A stretch of DNA of 64,000 nucleotides from Balanoglossus misakiensis (Eukaryota > Hemichordata): contig CM082597.2 in NCBI GenBank assembly GCA_040954595.2, positions 8,556,001 to 8,620,000 of the forward strand, in the 5' to 3' direction. Shown here in pieces: positions 21,306 through 32,349 of this stretch; the stretch's first letter is position 1; every line of letters starts with the position of its first letter. Position numbers and translations under genes: made by a program. Under the pieces are notes generated by a model. That model worked only from the letters and a program-made list of their open reading frames with translations. It was not told the origin of the DNA and did not search any database.

Positions 21306-21603
21306 CTATTTTTTGTATACTTAGATCTGGTTCCTGCAAGTAAGGTAATTCTACCAGGCCTCCATTGACACTTACTGTCAAATCTGGCATTAGGTTGATC
21401 ACCCAATCAACTAGTCTGATCTGAATGACTTGTGTCCAGGCAACAGCATAGGTACTCTTGCCATCATTCTGAACTATAATCTTAAAGTTATTCTGATAAC
21501 AATCTTGTGATAAGACATAGGTACATGTCCCTTGGAAGGAGAAGAATTTCCCATCATATGTCCGGTAATGAGGATCTCCAAATACAATACACGAGAGCTA
21601 ATT
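21306..21603 (-). pseudogene. VWD domain exon 1, unit 1, +1 at its start
   Basis: 298 bp against 297 in unit 2. It encodes [20 protein letters not shown], then GTCTYVLSQDC, then INLMPDLTVSVNGGLVELPY: the G-D-P-H-Y-x-T-x-D-G start of VWD. The first codons read AATTAGCTCTCG, where unit 2 has AATCTGCCTCG. The extra base puts the domain out of frame with the preceding VWC exon (22,295-22,346). An alternative acceptor at TTAG does not restore phase. Confidence 0.85.
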
Positions 21604-21630
21604 CTGTAAAAAGACGGAATGCAGAAAGAC

Positions 21631-21805
21631 TTAAAGGCATACGCCCATATATGGCTGAAATGGCGTATTTGAGCGTTCTATAGAACACATGGTGGCACTC
21701 TTTTTTACGCGTGTGACACCCACTGAAAATCTGTGATTGGTAGCTAGTCCTCAATTTGCCATGGTAACTATTGCTGATTTTCCATAGGTGACTGTATACC
21801 TTTGA
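21631..21805. mobile_element. MITE family B, copy 2 (full length)
   Basis: 175 bp bounded by TTAAAGGCATACGCCCATATA and the inverse of TCAAAGGTATACAGTCACC. The interior is the inverse of family B copy 1. Present at the same place in units 2 and 3. Confidence 0.75.
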
Positions 21806-22294
21806 GAGTGTCTACCGAAGAATGTTGCTATGATCGCAGCATTGTAACAACAGACGTCAAATGTTACCAACAATTTGTAAACAAATGATATTCAAAGAAT
21901 GCTTATTATGTACGTAACACATTCTGGACAGTTTTGAGGTCCCAGAATCACATTCTGTGTCTCTATTTGACTACTCTTTCTGATTGCTCACATTTGATGG
22001 TTGAAGGACTTCCAAAGGCAATCTGGCTGGCGTTGTTTCACATAACAATTTCTTATATCTCTTGAATTTTGTAAACAAGTCCAAATCCTTAGACTGTTGC
22101 TCCCCTTTGAAATCTAGTTTTATCGACTTTGGTAACATTTCCTGGGTTTATGACACATTTTGATCACATTATGTCTAAATATGGTATAGTATGCACCCAG
22201 ACATAAGTGACACACGTCAGCCTCCACTATGTTTTCGTGTAAACTTGGCTGTCAGTTTTTAATAACCTCATAATATATTGATAATTAGACTCAC

Positions 22295-22346
22295 TTGGAA
22301 CACATTTCTGGCAGCATTCACCATCAATATGGCCGATCTCTTCTTC
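22295..22346 (-). CDS. VWC C-terminal mini-exon, unit 1
   Basis: 52 bp encoding EEEIGHIDGECCQKCVP, phase 0 to 1, with a GTGAGT donor. It closes the last VWC module before VWD. The acceptor reads CGAG here but CCAG in unit 2: AG is kept, but the -3 base is weak. Confidence 0.8.
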
Positions 22347-22457
22347 CTCGAAATATAAACAACAAATGAATTATTACCACAGTAAATACAAATTGTATAT
22401 CCACTGAGAAGACACACAATAAAACATCTATAGCACAGTGTCTTCAAATTTTTAATA

Positions 22458-22542
22458 CAGAGAAACCTGTCTATTAAAGACACCTTCAGGAACAGAAAGA
22501 CTGTCCTTATTGCAGAGGTGTCCATAATGACAGATTTCACTG
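22458..22542. mobile_element. short TIR element, TA flanks, unit 1
   Basis: 85 bp with ends CAGAGAAACCTGTCTATTAA and the inverse of CAGTGAAATCTGTCATTATG, flanked by TA on both sides. Orthologue at 45,377-45,461. Confidence 0.65.
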
Positions 22543-23051
22543 TAATTGTATAGAAAAAAATTGAAATGGGTAAAATGTAAGTGAATGGAACATCCCTCTT
22601 CCATAATACTGAACCTTATAAACGAATGTGCCGCTATTTAGAATTAACATATAACAAATTTATCATTTCTGTTCAGAACAGTGATTGTGAATTGATCAAT
22701 TTCTGATGGACACTTGAATGAAGTACATTTATTTCAGATGCTAAACAATTGAGAAAGTTGTTTGGTTTGTTTGGTTTGATTACTACAAAAGGGCTGTCTT
22801 GAAAATCCAAATAATGAGAACTAATACAAAAGGGCTTTCTTGGAAAAAAAACAAATGATGAGAATTCTTTAATATGTTTTATGGAGTTGACCAAGAAACC
22901 TCAGTTGATACCCAAATCAAAAATATTCAGAAAACAGCACAAAGTTAGAGTTACTTGTCCTTTAAAACTATTGCTCTCAGGCCCATAAAGTAAAACAACG
23001 CAAAACTGAAGTCTGACCATACACTATTGAATTCATGACTGATAAACTTAC

Positions 23052-23150
23052 CGCTGAGCAAGTCAAAGGTTGACAGACTTCTTGAACGCAGCTCTCTTTA
23101 CCATTGAAGCAATCACAGATGTCGCACCCCACATGCCAAGTTTCACCAGA
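23052..23150 (-). CDS. VWC middle exon, unit 1
   Basis: 99 bp, phase 0 to 0, TTTCAG acceptor, GTAAGT donor. It encodes SGETWHVGCDICDCFNGKES, then CVQEVCQPLTCSA. Together with the YCMYKGRRYQ end of 23,791-23,928 and the 52-bp exon it makes a VWC module split over three exons. Confidence 0.87.
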
Positions 23151-23790
23151 CTGAAAAGTGAAAGTTCAAATTTTGCTGGAAACCCGGTATGCAGATCGTG
23201 TGTGTATAATTGGTCTGTCATAATTAACCCTAATGCTACTGGGTGTCATACCTGTTCAGAGTCTCAAGTCCCTTAAATAAAATACGTATTTGCCATTTTA
23301 TCTTCTATAATGTATTTTGACTGTCTTGACATGGCTCTCATACATACCTAGACACACTTGGCAGTCTGAACCTCCCAGAAAATGAACCAAATTGCACTGG
23401 TTTGTACTGTATTGGTCTGAGGGTCTTGGATAGGCTCTACTGATTAACACGCACTTGGCAGTCTAACAGGCTTGGGAGCCAGGATTCTAGGCACCTTTCA
23501 ACTGACTTGGCAGCATTAGTGTTAATTTACATTTCATTATACATTTGCTGTGCTACACTTATGACCATTCTCTTTACCTCTTTCGTATTTCCACTTGGTT
23601 TTTTTGCAGATTACTTGCATGATAATGCGTACCAAACAAATAAAAAAAGGTGTATGCCACTTGGTGCAAAGACTGGCATAAATTGCTGATGAGCTAACAC
23701 CAATGGCGCAGCTCGTCTTGCATTGTGAAGTCTCAGCAGAATCCATTTTTGCAGAAAATTTATCATATATCTTAGAAATTAAATTGTTAC

Positions 23791-23928
23791 CTGATATCTC
23801 CTGCCTTTGTACATACAATAAGATTCCACAGTACATTTTGGACAGCAACTGCCAGCTGGTAAAATCTGGTTTTCTAGATCACAGTTGATTTGTTCACAAT
23901 TGGGTCTTTCACAGGTTACCTCTCCATC
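23791..23928 (-). CDS. VWC C-half plus start of next VWC, unit 1
   Basis: 138 bp, phase 0 to 0, GTTAAG acceptor, GTAACA donor. It encodes DGEVTCERPNCEQINC, then LPAGSCCPKC, then YCMYKGRRYQ. Orthologue at 46,708. Confidence 0.88.
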
Positions 23929-24238
23929 CTTAACAGAAATTCAGAAAACATTGTATGACATAAAACAGGTTGACAGAGAGGATGAAATTTTTTCAATAAT
24001 CTGTACAGTGAATATACAGGAAAAATAGCAACATTATTCAACAAGTTATACTAGTTATGTGAAAATGTTGCATCAAACTTTGATAGGGAAAATGTGCCAT
24101 TCAAAGTGTTTGTTTGCAGGTACTGAACCAATTTCAGAATCTTTTAAATCTTAGGTTTTTTTCAACAGACATATTAGTGTTTCCATCAACTTGATGTTTT
24201 CAAAAAGAGAAAGTATTATTTTTGAAATGTGGAATTAC

Positions 24239-24446
24239 TGTAAAACATGTTATTTTCGTGAGCAATAAATTTTTCGCGAAATACGCGAGAACCAAAATAG
24301 CGTGAAAATAAAAAGTCGCATAATTTTTTTTCGAAGATAATGATGCAGTGAATGAAATAAGAGAACGCGAAAATTAATACTAGCGAAACAGTGGCCTCTC
24401 TCGATATCGCGAAAATTTCAACTCGCAAAAATAAAGTGTTTTACAG
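24239..24446. mobile_element. MITE family A, copy 6
   Basis: Inverse orientation relative to copy 1, with ends CTGTAAAACATGTTATTTTC and GTGTTTTACAG, TA flanks. Orthologue at 47,175. Confidence 0.9.
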
Positions 24447-24533
24447 TAGTTTGGAACACGGTTATAATAATAAACTACACGCAACAAACATTAGAGGTTC
24501 ACCAGAAGACGAAGTGTTAGATCAGAAACTTAC

Positions 24534-24625
24534 CAGACATGTGCAAAGGCTGCAAGGATCAGCCAATGGAACAAACTGTTCACCAGTTTTGTAAATCTGA
24601 TTCTCAAAGCTACATTCCAAAGGAC
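24534..24625 (-). CDS. VWC N-half exon, unit 1
   Basis: 92 bp, phase 1 to 0, TTTACAG acceptor, GTAAGT donor. It encodes PLECSFENQIYKTGEQF, then DPCSLCTCL. Orthologue at 47,471. Confidence 0.88.
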
Positions 24626-24713
24626 CTGTAAATGGAACATGACAACTGGTGGTATTATCTAGAGGAAGTGGAAAGTCACTGACTTCTGAAATGTTCTGAA
24701 TACTAGTACTCTC

Positions 24714-25032
24714 TTAAAGGCAATAGATCGTCTCACGCGCATGTGTGTAACTTCCCAGCAAATTTTCCGTTCGATGCATTCAAATAGTGGACTGCCTTCG
24801 CTTCCTTCCATATTTCATGCGCACCGTATAAGTAGATTCTGGTTTTGTCCCTCCTTTTTACCCAAGCTGGTGTTTTCTCACGATCTCCGACATAGATTAT
24901 GGTCGCCGCCATCTTGTCTGTTGTTAGGACAGAGCACTGCCTTATGGGATTGACTGTTCACTAAATGTCTGTAACCAGCGGCTACAGCTGGAACATGCGT
25001 GTACGTGTGAGACGAGCTAGGTGCTTTAAAGG
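24714..25032. mobile_element. MITE family C, copy 2 (inverted)
   Basis: Starts TTAAAGGCAATAGATCGTCT and ends TTTAAAGG. The interior is the inverse of copies 1 and 3 (CTTCGCTTCCTTCCATATTT, GCCGCCATCTTGTCTG). It abuts copy 3 and shares its terminal TTTAAAG. Confidence 0.78.
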
Positions 25033-25356
25033 GCAGTGAACATCTTATGCGCATGTGCCAAACCAGAGACTCTGGTTACATAAATTGTATACAGTCATTG
25101 CCATAAGGCAGTGTGCTGTCCTGACAACAGACAAGATGGCGACAACCATAATCTGTGAGTGATTGGGAAAAAACAGCAAATTGGATGAAAAGAAGGGACA
25201 AAACTAAAGTCTGGGTGAACATGAAATATAGAAGGAAGCGAAGGCAGTCCACTATTTGAATGTATTTAATGCAAACTTTGCACAACACTTGGATTGGATG
25301 TAATGTTTGTACAAATTAAATACACACATGTGCATAAGACGATCATTGGCCTTTTA
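25026..25356. mobile_element. MITE family C, copy 3
   Basis: TTAAAGGGCAGTGAACATCTT to the inverse end GACGATCATTGGCCTTTTA; terminal inverted repeats of about 30 bp. Directly adjacent, in opposite orientation, to copy 2. Confidence 0.8.
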
Positions 25357-25496
25357 CAGTTGTCACTGTGAGCATTAAATTGTATCAAGGAATACATACG
25401 CTCAATTGTATTGAAACTTTTTGTGTTGTAAAAAGTTACCACAGACACGCATTGCATGATTGAACACCATATGTTGATGTACATAAAAAAACTTAC

Positions 25497-25596
25497 TTGC
25501 ACAGCGTGGACAGCATTCACCTGCATCACGTAGGATTCTATCTTCGTTACATTCTAACTCAGGACACAATTTGACATCACATGAAACATGACCATC
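25497..25596 (-). CDS. VWC C-half exon, unit 1
   Basis: 100 bp, CTGTCAG acceptor, GTAAGT donor. It encodes DGHVSCDVKLCPELEC, then AGECCPRCA. Orthologue at 48,428. Confidence 0.9.
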
Positions 25597-25956
25597 CTGA
25601 CAGAAAATACACACACAGACAATAAGACAACAACTCATATGGTTATCAATTGATCATACACTTGTTAAAATTCACACAAAAACATATTTATCAACATCAG
25701 TAAAAATTGAACAATGAATGCTGGACCGTTTTAAAATTCACCACTTTTGATTGCGATTGACACTTTTTTAAATCAAAGTACTTTATTTTCTTTGCAACAG
25801 CTTTGTGGATGTCTAACTGCAGGGAGATCTAACTTCAACCCTTACGCCAACATGGTTGGTCCAAATCCATTGTTTTCTATGGTAAAGTTGGACTTCCAAA
25901 CAGGGAAATGGGGATGAAAGGTTAATATAAGACTTGCATCTGGGTTATTCACTTAC

Positions 25957-26057
25957 CATACATATACATGATGTACAAGGATTGAGTTTAAATTCTGTGC
26001 CATTATGATATACAATGCCTGTTGTATTATTCTCACAAACTCTTTCCAAAGGCTCTC
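25957..26057 (-). CDS. VWC N-half exon, unit 1
   Basis: 101 bp, TATATAG acceptor, GTAAGT donor. It encodes EPLERVCENNTTGIVYHNGT, then NPCTSCICM, with two N-glycosylation sequons. Orthologue at 48,894. Confidence 0.88.
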
Positions 26058-26460
26058 CTATATAGGATAAAGAAGACATTATACGACACACATATTCACA
26101 AGTGAGCATGATTGATGTGAGGTCACATGAGTCTCAAAGCCAATCAGAGTGTACAACTTTCAGACCATTCATCTCATGGTTCATTTCCAGGAAATGCAAG
26201 TTTTTTTCAATAGTTTTCCAGGGCTTTCAGTAAAAAAAATTCAATTTTCTGAATTTTTTTCATTAGTTTTCTATGACTTTTGAAGCCAACAGCTGACATT
26301 TCCTGAGAGTGATTATGCAGATGACATATCAAAAACATCAACAATATTGCAGGACTTTCAGAAATAAATTTCATTTTTATATTTCTGTCTCTTCAACAAG
26401 TGTATAAACTTTGTCAATATTGTCAGAATTTTTTTTACACAGAGTTTAAAAAACACTGAC

Positions 26461-26548
26461 CTATACATGTTGGGCAACATGCAGAGTTTTCTACTGTGAC
26501 TCTCTCTGGAGGACAATTCAGTGTTGGTAGACACAGCAATATTCCTTC
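26461..26548 (-). CDS. VWC C-half exon, unit 1
   Basis: 88 bp, TTACAG acceptor, GTCAGT donor. It encodes EGILLCLPTLNCPPERV, then SACCPTCI. Orthologue at 49,398. Confidence 0.87.
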
Positions 26549-26601
26549 CTGTAATCACATGTTATATGATTCAATCTGGTGTATGTGCACCATTCTGGTC
26601 G

Positions 26602-26943
26602 CCTTAAATAGGTTTTCACTTTGCGCTAGGGGGTCAAATCACACTGCATTCTGGGTCAAAATTCGACAACCCACTGTAGTAAGAGATAGAAGAAATGATA
26701 TTTTTACTGAATTTCATGACTTTCTCTGGTCAAACATGTCTGTCTTTGCAGTTACCATATTAAACTTATTAAACTTTTTTCACATTTTGTTATTTTTTCT
26801 GTTACAAAGTTTCAAAATGACCCATCCACACTTAAGCTTATGAACTCCCATTGTTTAAACATGGCAAAAAAAGGCCATCTTGAATTGCGTCGACCATTTG
26901 AGATTTTCACCACTCACTTAGGTAGCTTAAAACCTATTTAAGG
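26602..26943. mobile_element. TIR element family I
   Basis: About 342 bp bounded by CCTTAAATAGGTTTT in inverted orientation (right end AAAACCTATTTAAGG). Unit 2 copy at 49,539-49,875 with a decayed right end. The rest of 26,944-27,464 is AT-rich intron with nothing recognised. Confidence 0.65.
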
Positions 26944-27464
26944 TAGGGAGAATTATCATACACTGGCATCATGTTCCCATTTAACTTCATGCGGAAGAGA
27001 GCCCTCACATCCATGCATTTTTTATGTATCATGCACGGCCTGGCTGCCCAATTAAGATCACTGCCATGCATTTCTGAACTGTTTTTGTTCTTGTGGTACA
27101 CACTTTGCTATCCTTAAATAATTCTTATGAAAACACACCAGAATGAGATTTTAACCTGTTTTTTTTCAGTGCTTTGATCGTAGCACAGAGTAAAACGCTC
27201 GCAAGAAATTCATTGTCTCTTCAAAGCTGATACAATTATTTTACATCTTTATATCCTTTTTGTTCATGATGAATTTCTGTCTATGGTTAATGGAACAAAA
27301 ATTGTCATAATGTTGAATATAAATTAGTTGTTGTTTCATTTGTAGTTTAATGCTCTGTTTCCTTGACAACACAAATTAAAGTTGTCATTATAAATATTGT
27401 ATACACATGTTGGTTGTAATTGGAGAATAAGACAAGAATTCGCACATTAAGATGTCCATCTTAC

Positions 27465-27638
27465 CGAACACTGGCATTCCAAACATTGGTCTTCATCTGG
27501 TTTAAAAATAGCACTTTCCTTATAAGTGACACCTCTGAATTCACAACCAATACATGCTTGACAACACTGGTTTGGTACTCGCACTGGGTTCTCACATGGT
27601 GCTGGACATGTGACAGTTGTACAGGAGATGTCTTGGTC
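27465..27638 (-). CDS. VWC C-half plus next VWC N-half, unit 1
   Basis: 174 bp, TTGACAG acceptor, GTAAGA donor. It encodes DQDISCTTVTCPAPC, then NQCCQACIGCEFRG, then EDQCLECQCS. Orthologue at 50,352. Confidence 0.9.
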
Positions 27639-27904
27639 CTGTCAACACAAGAAACAAAAACGTCCAAGTTACAAACAAGAGAAGTATGTAAAGTACACTA
27701 GCTACACAAGATAGCATAATCTTGTTAGATAACAAGATTAAAAATGATTATATAAATAGCCAAAAGTACAGATCTAGAAATCTAATTACTGAGATATATG
27801 ACAAGAAGCAAAGATCCACAAAACATAAAAGCTCATCAGAACAGCAGAATGTGACACTGTACACTGTGTTGCTGCACAAAAAAAGTCTTGGCATGTACAC
27901 ACTG

Positions 27905-27980
27905 CATGTGCTTATAACAATCAAAGCCAAAAGTGCTCTGCATGTGCTTATAACAATCAAAGCCAAAAGTGCTCTAACAC
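27905..27980. repeat. 36-bp direct duplication
   Basis: CTGCATGTGCTTATAACAAT followed by CAAAGCCAAAAGTGCT occurs twice head to tail. The same doubled block is in unit 2 near 51,000. A single related copy sits at the left edge of each family E element of the 11.1 kb type. Confidence 0.8.
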
Positions 27981-27994
27981 AAGATATATTATTC

Positions 27995-28353
27995 ATTAAA
28001 GGGACAGAGTCTCTCTTCTTCCCCATTTTTAATTAATTATGTTTGATACAAGACACCGTTTATGTTATTCTACATGTGGATTTATAGGGAATCGACGTTC
28101 AACCACACACTACTTCCATCCCACTTGTAGACGAGAGGGGAAAATCTCGCCAAAATGAATAATCAGTCTCTACCATTTATTCATTTTGGGCGAGTTTTTA
28201 TTTTCATATCATACAAGCGGGATGGAAGTTGTGTTTGGTTGAACGTTCATTCACTACATGTACATATACACATGTACATTAACATAAACAGTGTCTTATA
28301 TCAGACATAATTAATTGGAAAGGGGCAGCGAGAGAGAGACTTTGTCCCTTTAA
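27995..28353. mobile_element. fold-back MITE family E, copy 2
   Basis: ATTAAAGGGACAGAGTCTCT to the inverse GAGAGACTTTGTCCCTTTAA, with long inverted arms. Orthologue at 51,092-51,437. Confidence 0.8.
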
Positions 28354-28376
28354 ATCCACCAATCAAAGTAACTTAC

Positions 28377-28462
28377 ATCACATATACATGTTGTACAGGG
28401 ATCATCTTGAAGAGTCCACATATCACCATGGTGATACGTTGTGCCATCAATGACCCGACAGT
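28377..28462 (-). CDS. VWC N-half exon, unit 1
   Basis: 86 bp, GTTTAG acceptor, GTAAGT donor. It encodes CRVIDGTTYHHGDMWTLQDD, then PCTTCICD. It is transcribed directly after the unit 2 exon at 28,829-28,922, so VWC halves stay in register across the unit junction. Orthologue at 51,461. Confidence 0.88.
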
Positions 28463-28720
28463 CTAAACAAAGAGACAAAGAAGACATTTTATACAGTGCT
28501 ATGTCACTCTGGTTGAAGACATGATGATATGGCCAACAGGAATACCATTATCTGGGTGTTCAAATTATATAGAATTCTTCTGTTTTGCGGTATTAAAATT
28601 GTGTTTTATATTTTGTCATTTTTCTGATCAATATACTGGTATTGTGTAAAATTCGATCGATTGATTGGTGTGTGCTTTGTTCACAGCCTGAGCACTTACT
28701 CAGCAATTGATAACCCATAC

Positions 28721-28800
28721 AGGAAAGATCACAACAAGTGATGACACATTGAGGAGAGATCACAACAAGTGATGACTCATAGAGGAGGAAGCACAGCATG
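28721..28800. repeat. short tandem repeat at the unit 1/2 junction
   Basis: GATCACAACAAGTGATGAC occurs twice about 31 bp apart, followed by a third degenerate unit (GCACAGCATGTGATGACTCA). The same array is at 51,805-51,895. At 10,683 the homology of unit 1 begins inside its second copy. Confidence 0.8.
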
Positions 28801-28828
28801 TGATGACTCATCTAACCTGTCCACTTAC

Positions 28829-28922
28829 CTAGACATTTAGGACAGCACTGCCCTGGTACACTTGCAAAATTAGAACATGTTGTGGTTTCACACACTGTTA
28901 AATTACAAGTCACAGTACCATC
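28829..28922 (-). CDS. VWC C-half exon, unit 2 (Cys to Ser)
   Basis: 94 bp, in frame. Differs from unit 1 in ETTTC and in FASVPGQCC, where the framework cysteine of FACVPG is serine. A VWC disulphide should be lost. Confidence 0.88.
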
Positions 28923-29270
28923 CTGTAAATACAAATTATTTAATGGGTTATTATTATAGAAGTTATGGACGACCATTGACCCTGACCCTGACCATTGATA
29001 CTTTTAATAGTAAAGGAAAGTATGTGTGCACCAATGTTCATGATGCATGTAGACTAGACAATGTTAGTCCTACGTGTATAATAGTGGAACATTTTTGTTT
29101 GGGTTATAAGGTCTCTGTACGTATGATTTTTAGTTTGTATGCATTTTTCCACAGCTTATGCGTACAGTGTAGGTAACTCGAAAAAAAAAACCTTAAGTCT
29201 TGGCATGAACACACTGCGTGTGCTTATAACCCTCAAAGCCAAAAGGGCTTTAACACAAGATGTATTCTTC

Positions 29271-29602
29271 ATTAAAAGGACAAAGTCTCTCTCTCTCAGC
29301 CCTTTATCCATTAATTATGTTTGATACAAGACACCGTTTATGTTATTGTACATGTGGATATATAGTGAATCAACGTTCAACCACCCACAATTTCTATCCC
29401 GTTTGTAGAAATAAATAATTGGTCTCTACCATTTATCCATTTTGGGCGAGTTTTTACTCTCATATCCTACAAACGGGACGGAAGTTGTGTGTGGTTGAAA
29501 GTTGATTCACTACATGTATATATCCACATGTAGAATAACATAAACAATGTCTTGTATCAAACATAATTAATGGAAAGGGGCAGCTAGAGAGAGAGACTTT
29601 GT
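29271..29602. mobile_element. fold-back MITE family E, copy 3
   Basis: Orthologue of the 11.2-kb copy, with a short deletion in the loop (the GACACGAGAGTG stretch is missing). Confidence 0.8.
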
Positions 29603-29620
29603 GCAGTGATGAGAACTTAC

Positions 29621-29797
29621 CAGACACAGGCAGGATCTACACACATCACCAAGAGGGTTGAAGCGATCATCATCAGCATACAAGATATTATTGTATTCAC
29701 ACAGACTACAGTCTGGACAGCAATCAGAAGCTGTGTACAGTCCATGCTCACATGTTACTGGACACTCTAATTCTGTACAGGTAATCTTGGAATCAGG
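29621..29797 (-). CDS. VWC C-half plus next VWC N-half, unit 2
   Basis: 177 bp, in frame. As in unit 1, except YADDDRF in place of YADGDRF. Confidence 0.9.
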
Positions 29798-29829
29798 CTG
29801 AAAGAGGAACGACAACAATCAGGTTCATA

Positions 29830-30037
29830 CTGTAAAACACTTTACTTTCACGAGTTGAAATTTTCACGATATCGAGAGAGGCCACTTTTTCGCGAGTATT
29901 AATTTTCACATTCTCTTATTTCATTCACTACATCGTTATCTTCAAAAAAATGTTATGCGACTTTTTATTTTCACGCTATTTTGGCTCTCGTGTATTTCGC
30001 GAAAATGTATTGCTCGCAAAAATAAAGTATTTTACAG
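29830..30037. mobile_element. MITE family A, copy 7
   Basis: Orthologue of copy 1, TA flanks kept. Confidence 0.9.
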
Positions 30038-30507
30038 TATCAGTTAAAACATGGTGATGCACAGGTTCTTAATCAAATTCTATTTTGGTTTCGTTAAAAG
30101 TCGTTAAAATAATGTTATGTAGTAGTCGTGTATTTTGCTGCCTTCATGGCAAGTCGACTGAGATCAAATCATCTGGAAAACAGGAAAACAATGGCTCTGT
30201 TTCTGGGACCGTCTGTTGCACTTTGGCTGAAATAGGAGCTTATTTATTTATGTTTACTTTTACAGTGGATTATATTTACTGACAAGTTTAGTTACAGAAA
30301 TAAATGTGTTTTTAATTTGACTATTGTTATTTTCACTGTCACCCAACCTCGGTTTGGTTTTGATTTGAAGCATCAGAGTAATGAAATAATGGGAATGATT
30401 CAACAATTAAATTTCAAGGGGTTGGCCGGGGGTTTGCGGCAAAACTAAAAGAAATATTTTTTTTTACCTGACTTTGAACTTCTGACATCATCTATAAGTT
30501 GACATAC

Positions 30508-30596
30508 CTGACATGTACATTGCAGACACAGGTCAAATTCTGTCCAAATTTGTCCAGGTTGATACTCTGTACCATCCCCTGCCACACATACTGGAT
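30508..30596 (-). CDS. VWC N-half exon, unit 2
   Basis: 89 bp, TGGTAG acceptor, GTATGT donor. It encodes PVCVAGDGTEYQPGQIWTEF, then DLCLQCTCQ. Present in unit 3 (53,632), absent from unit 1. Confidence 0.88.
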
Positions 30597-30768
30597 CTAC
30601 CAATAAAGTTCAAATACACATTGTTGAGATGGAAATTGTTACATTCCCATGCAGTCCACTGAAGGCGTCCAGTGTGGAACCCATTGCATGGATTGGTTAC
30701 GCAAAGTGCCCTCATGTGACAAACTTCAGTCTAGATTAGTTTTTCCTTCATTGAACTTGAAGATAACT

Positions 30769-31103
30769 GTAAAGAGACAAAAAGTTTCTCTCTCGCTGCC
30801 CTTTTACCATTAATTATGTTTGACACAAGACACGGTTTATGTTATTCTACATGTGGACAGATATAACTTTATTTATTTATAAAAATTAATAAAAAATAAA
30901 TAAATAAATAAACTTCCATTCCATATTTAGCATATGAGAATAAAAATCTCGCCAAAATGAATAAATGGTAAACACCGATTATTCATTTTGGCGAGTTTTT
31001 TCACTCTTGTCTACAAGTAGAATGGAAGTTGTGTGTGGTCGAATGTTGATTCAGAATACATGTATATCCACATGTAGAATAACATAACGGTTTCTTGTCC
31101 CTT
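30769..31103. mobile_element. fold-back MITE family E, copy 4 (diverged)
   Basis: Shares TCTCTCTCGCTGCCCTTT, CATTAATTATGTTTGA and the inverse arm. Interrupted by an AT microsatellite (AAATAAATAAATAAAT near 30,895). The right end is decayed. Orthologue at 53,892. Confidence 0.7.
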
Positions 31104-31185
31104 GAAGAACAGAAAATTATTTAATCTCAGAAAATTTTGATACATAACACTTGACTTTAAGATCTTGTATCTGATATTTCCTTAC

Positions 31186-31285
31186 TTTCTTGACACACTG
31201 GACAGCAACTATCCTCTACAAGGATGGGGTTGTCACATTCCAGTATTGGGCAAATTTCCATGTTACCACATGTTACATTCCCAAA
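31186..31285 (-). CDS. VWC C-half exon, unit 2
   Basis: 100 bp, GCATAG acceptor, GTAAGG donor. It encodes FGNVTCGNMEICPILEC, then DSCCPVCQE. Unit 3 copy at 54,310 starts LANVKC but stays in frame. Confidence 0.85.
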
Positions 31286-32069
31286 CTATGCAGACAAGGA
31301 GAGACATCAGTTTAGTGTGGAAGAGATAGCATGGGTGCATGGGGGTGGGGAGGTGGACTAGGCAAGGTGGAACTGAGAGGGGGCAGAGGGTGAGGGTGTC
31401 ATGGGCAATAACAGTAACATGATCTGTCAAATTATAAAATGGAATTACAGACTTATTTTGTTAAGAAGGGACTTTACCTTCTGTTGATATAACAATTCAA
31501 AGAAAATTAATCACAAATTACATTGGAATTATTTACTTTCATTTATTGTTTGAGCAATCGTGTCCTCTGTCACTGTTGCAAATAAGTAGACATGACATAA
31601 AGACCAACGCATAGCTTGGCCAATCCATGTCTTTGTCAGAAACACTTTCACTGATGTCATACTCAGGTTTGTATGTAAGCCAAAGATACACTTGTTGTTT
31701 GTGGAATTCTCAAGTTACAGAAAGTTTGTTTTAGTAATTCATATGTGCAGTGTATAAACCTTGTTGACAGGTCTGCCTGGGAACTTTGACCAACCAACAG
31801 AGCAATTTGAGCACTACGCTTGTACATCACTTCTGTCGACACACAGATTGGTTTTAAAAGGTGCCATGGCAACGAAAGTGATATAACAAAGTCAGATTCC
31901 ACTGTGAGTTCTTCATAAATATTTTACTGATTAACACCCAATCCTTAGGAAACGTTTCCTTTTACTCGTAATTCAATCCAGGTCCTTCCTTAATGGAAAA
32001 TATCTATGACTTTAAGTAAGATAATTTTCGCAGCTTAAATCACTGGATAAAATTATTTCATTAACTTAC

Positions 32070-32143
32070 TGTACAAAGACAAGTTATGCAGCCATCTTTG
32101 ATTGTGTTCATATTCCGTATATACTGACCATCATACAGACAAT
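32070..32143 (-). CDS. VWC N-half exon, unit 2
   Basis: 74 bp, TTTGCAG acceptor, GTAAGT donor. It encodes CLYDGQYIRNMNTIKD, then GCITCLCT. Orthologue at 54,870; absent from unit 1. Confidence 0.87.
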
Positions 32144-32349
32144 CTGCAAAGAATTAATAACATAGTGATCACATTATGAGTAAAAAAACCATTCTGGTCA
32201 ATCACACTTCAGTCAAGGAGAGTATTATTAAAACAGAAGTTATTTATAACCATTTGCCAAGTGAATGTCTTCAAGAGATTTGAGATAATGCTAAGCAGCC
32301 ATGCATGGTTTTCTATATCCACTATATATGTTCAACTCACCTGTAATTC

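Larger units (their letters stand above)
10683..28760 (-). repeat. tandem unit 1 of the VWC/VWD locus (about 18.1 kb)
   Basis: Exons and introns of this block recur in the same order in units 2 and 3. Anchors: the VWC exon at 10,756 equals 28,829 and 51,913, and the VWD exon at 21,306 equals 44,225 and 63,309. Homology starts at 10,683, inside a short tandem repeat (GATCACAACAAGTGATGA). Compared with unit 2 it lacks the segment from about 30.04 to 33.98 kb (five VWC half or whole exons) and keeps two VWC half-exons (13,680; 14,791) that the others lack. Confidence 0.9.

Noticed and set aside
21590-21603. Alternative acceptor (AATTAG) to rescue the unit 1 VWD exon
   Set aside because: Using it still leaves the exon out of phase with the preceding 52-bp exon.
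27748-28026. Minus-strand ORF with a repeated peptide (CRALLALIVIST)
   Set aside because: The repeat comes from the 36-bp direct duplication next to a MITE; there is no coding signal.
28721-28800. CRISPR-like array
   Set aside because: Only two to three imperfect units without regular spacers, in animal DNA; a simple tandem repeat.
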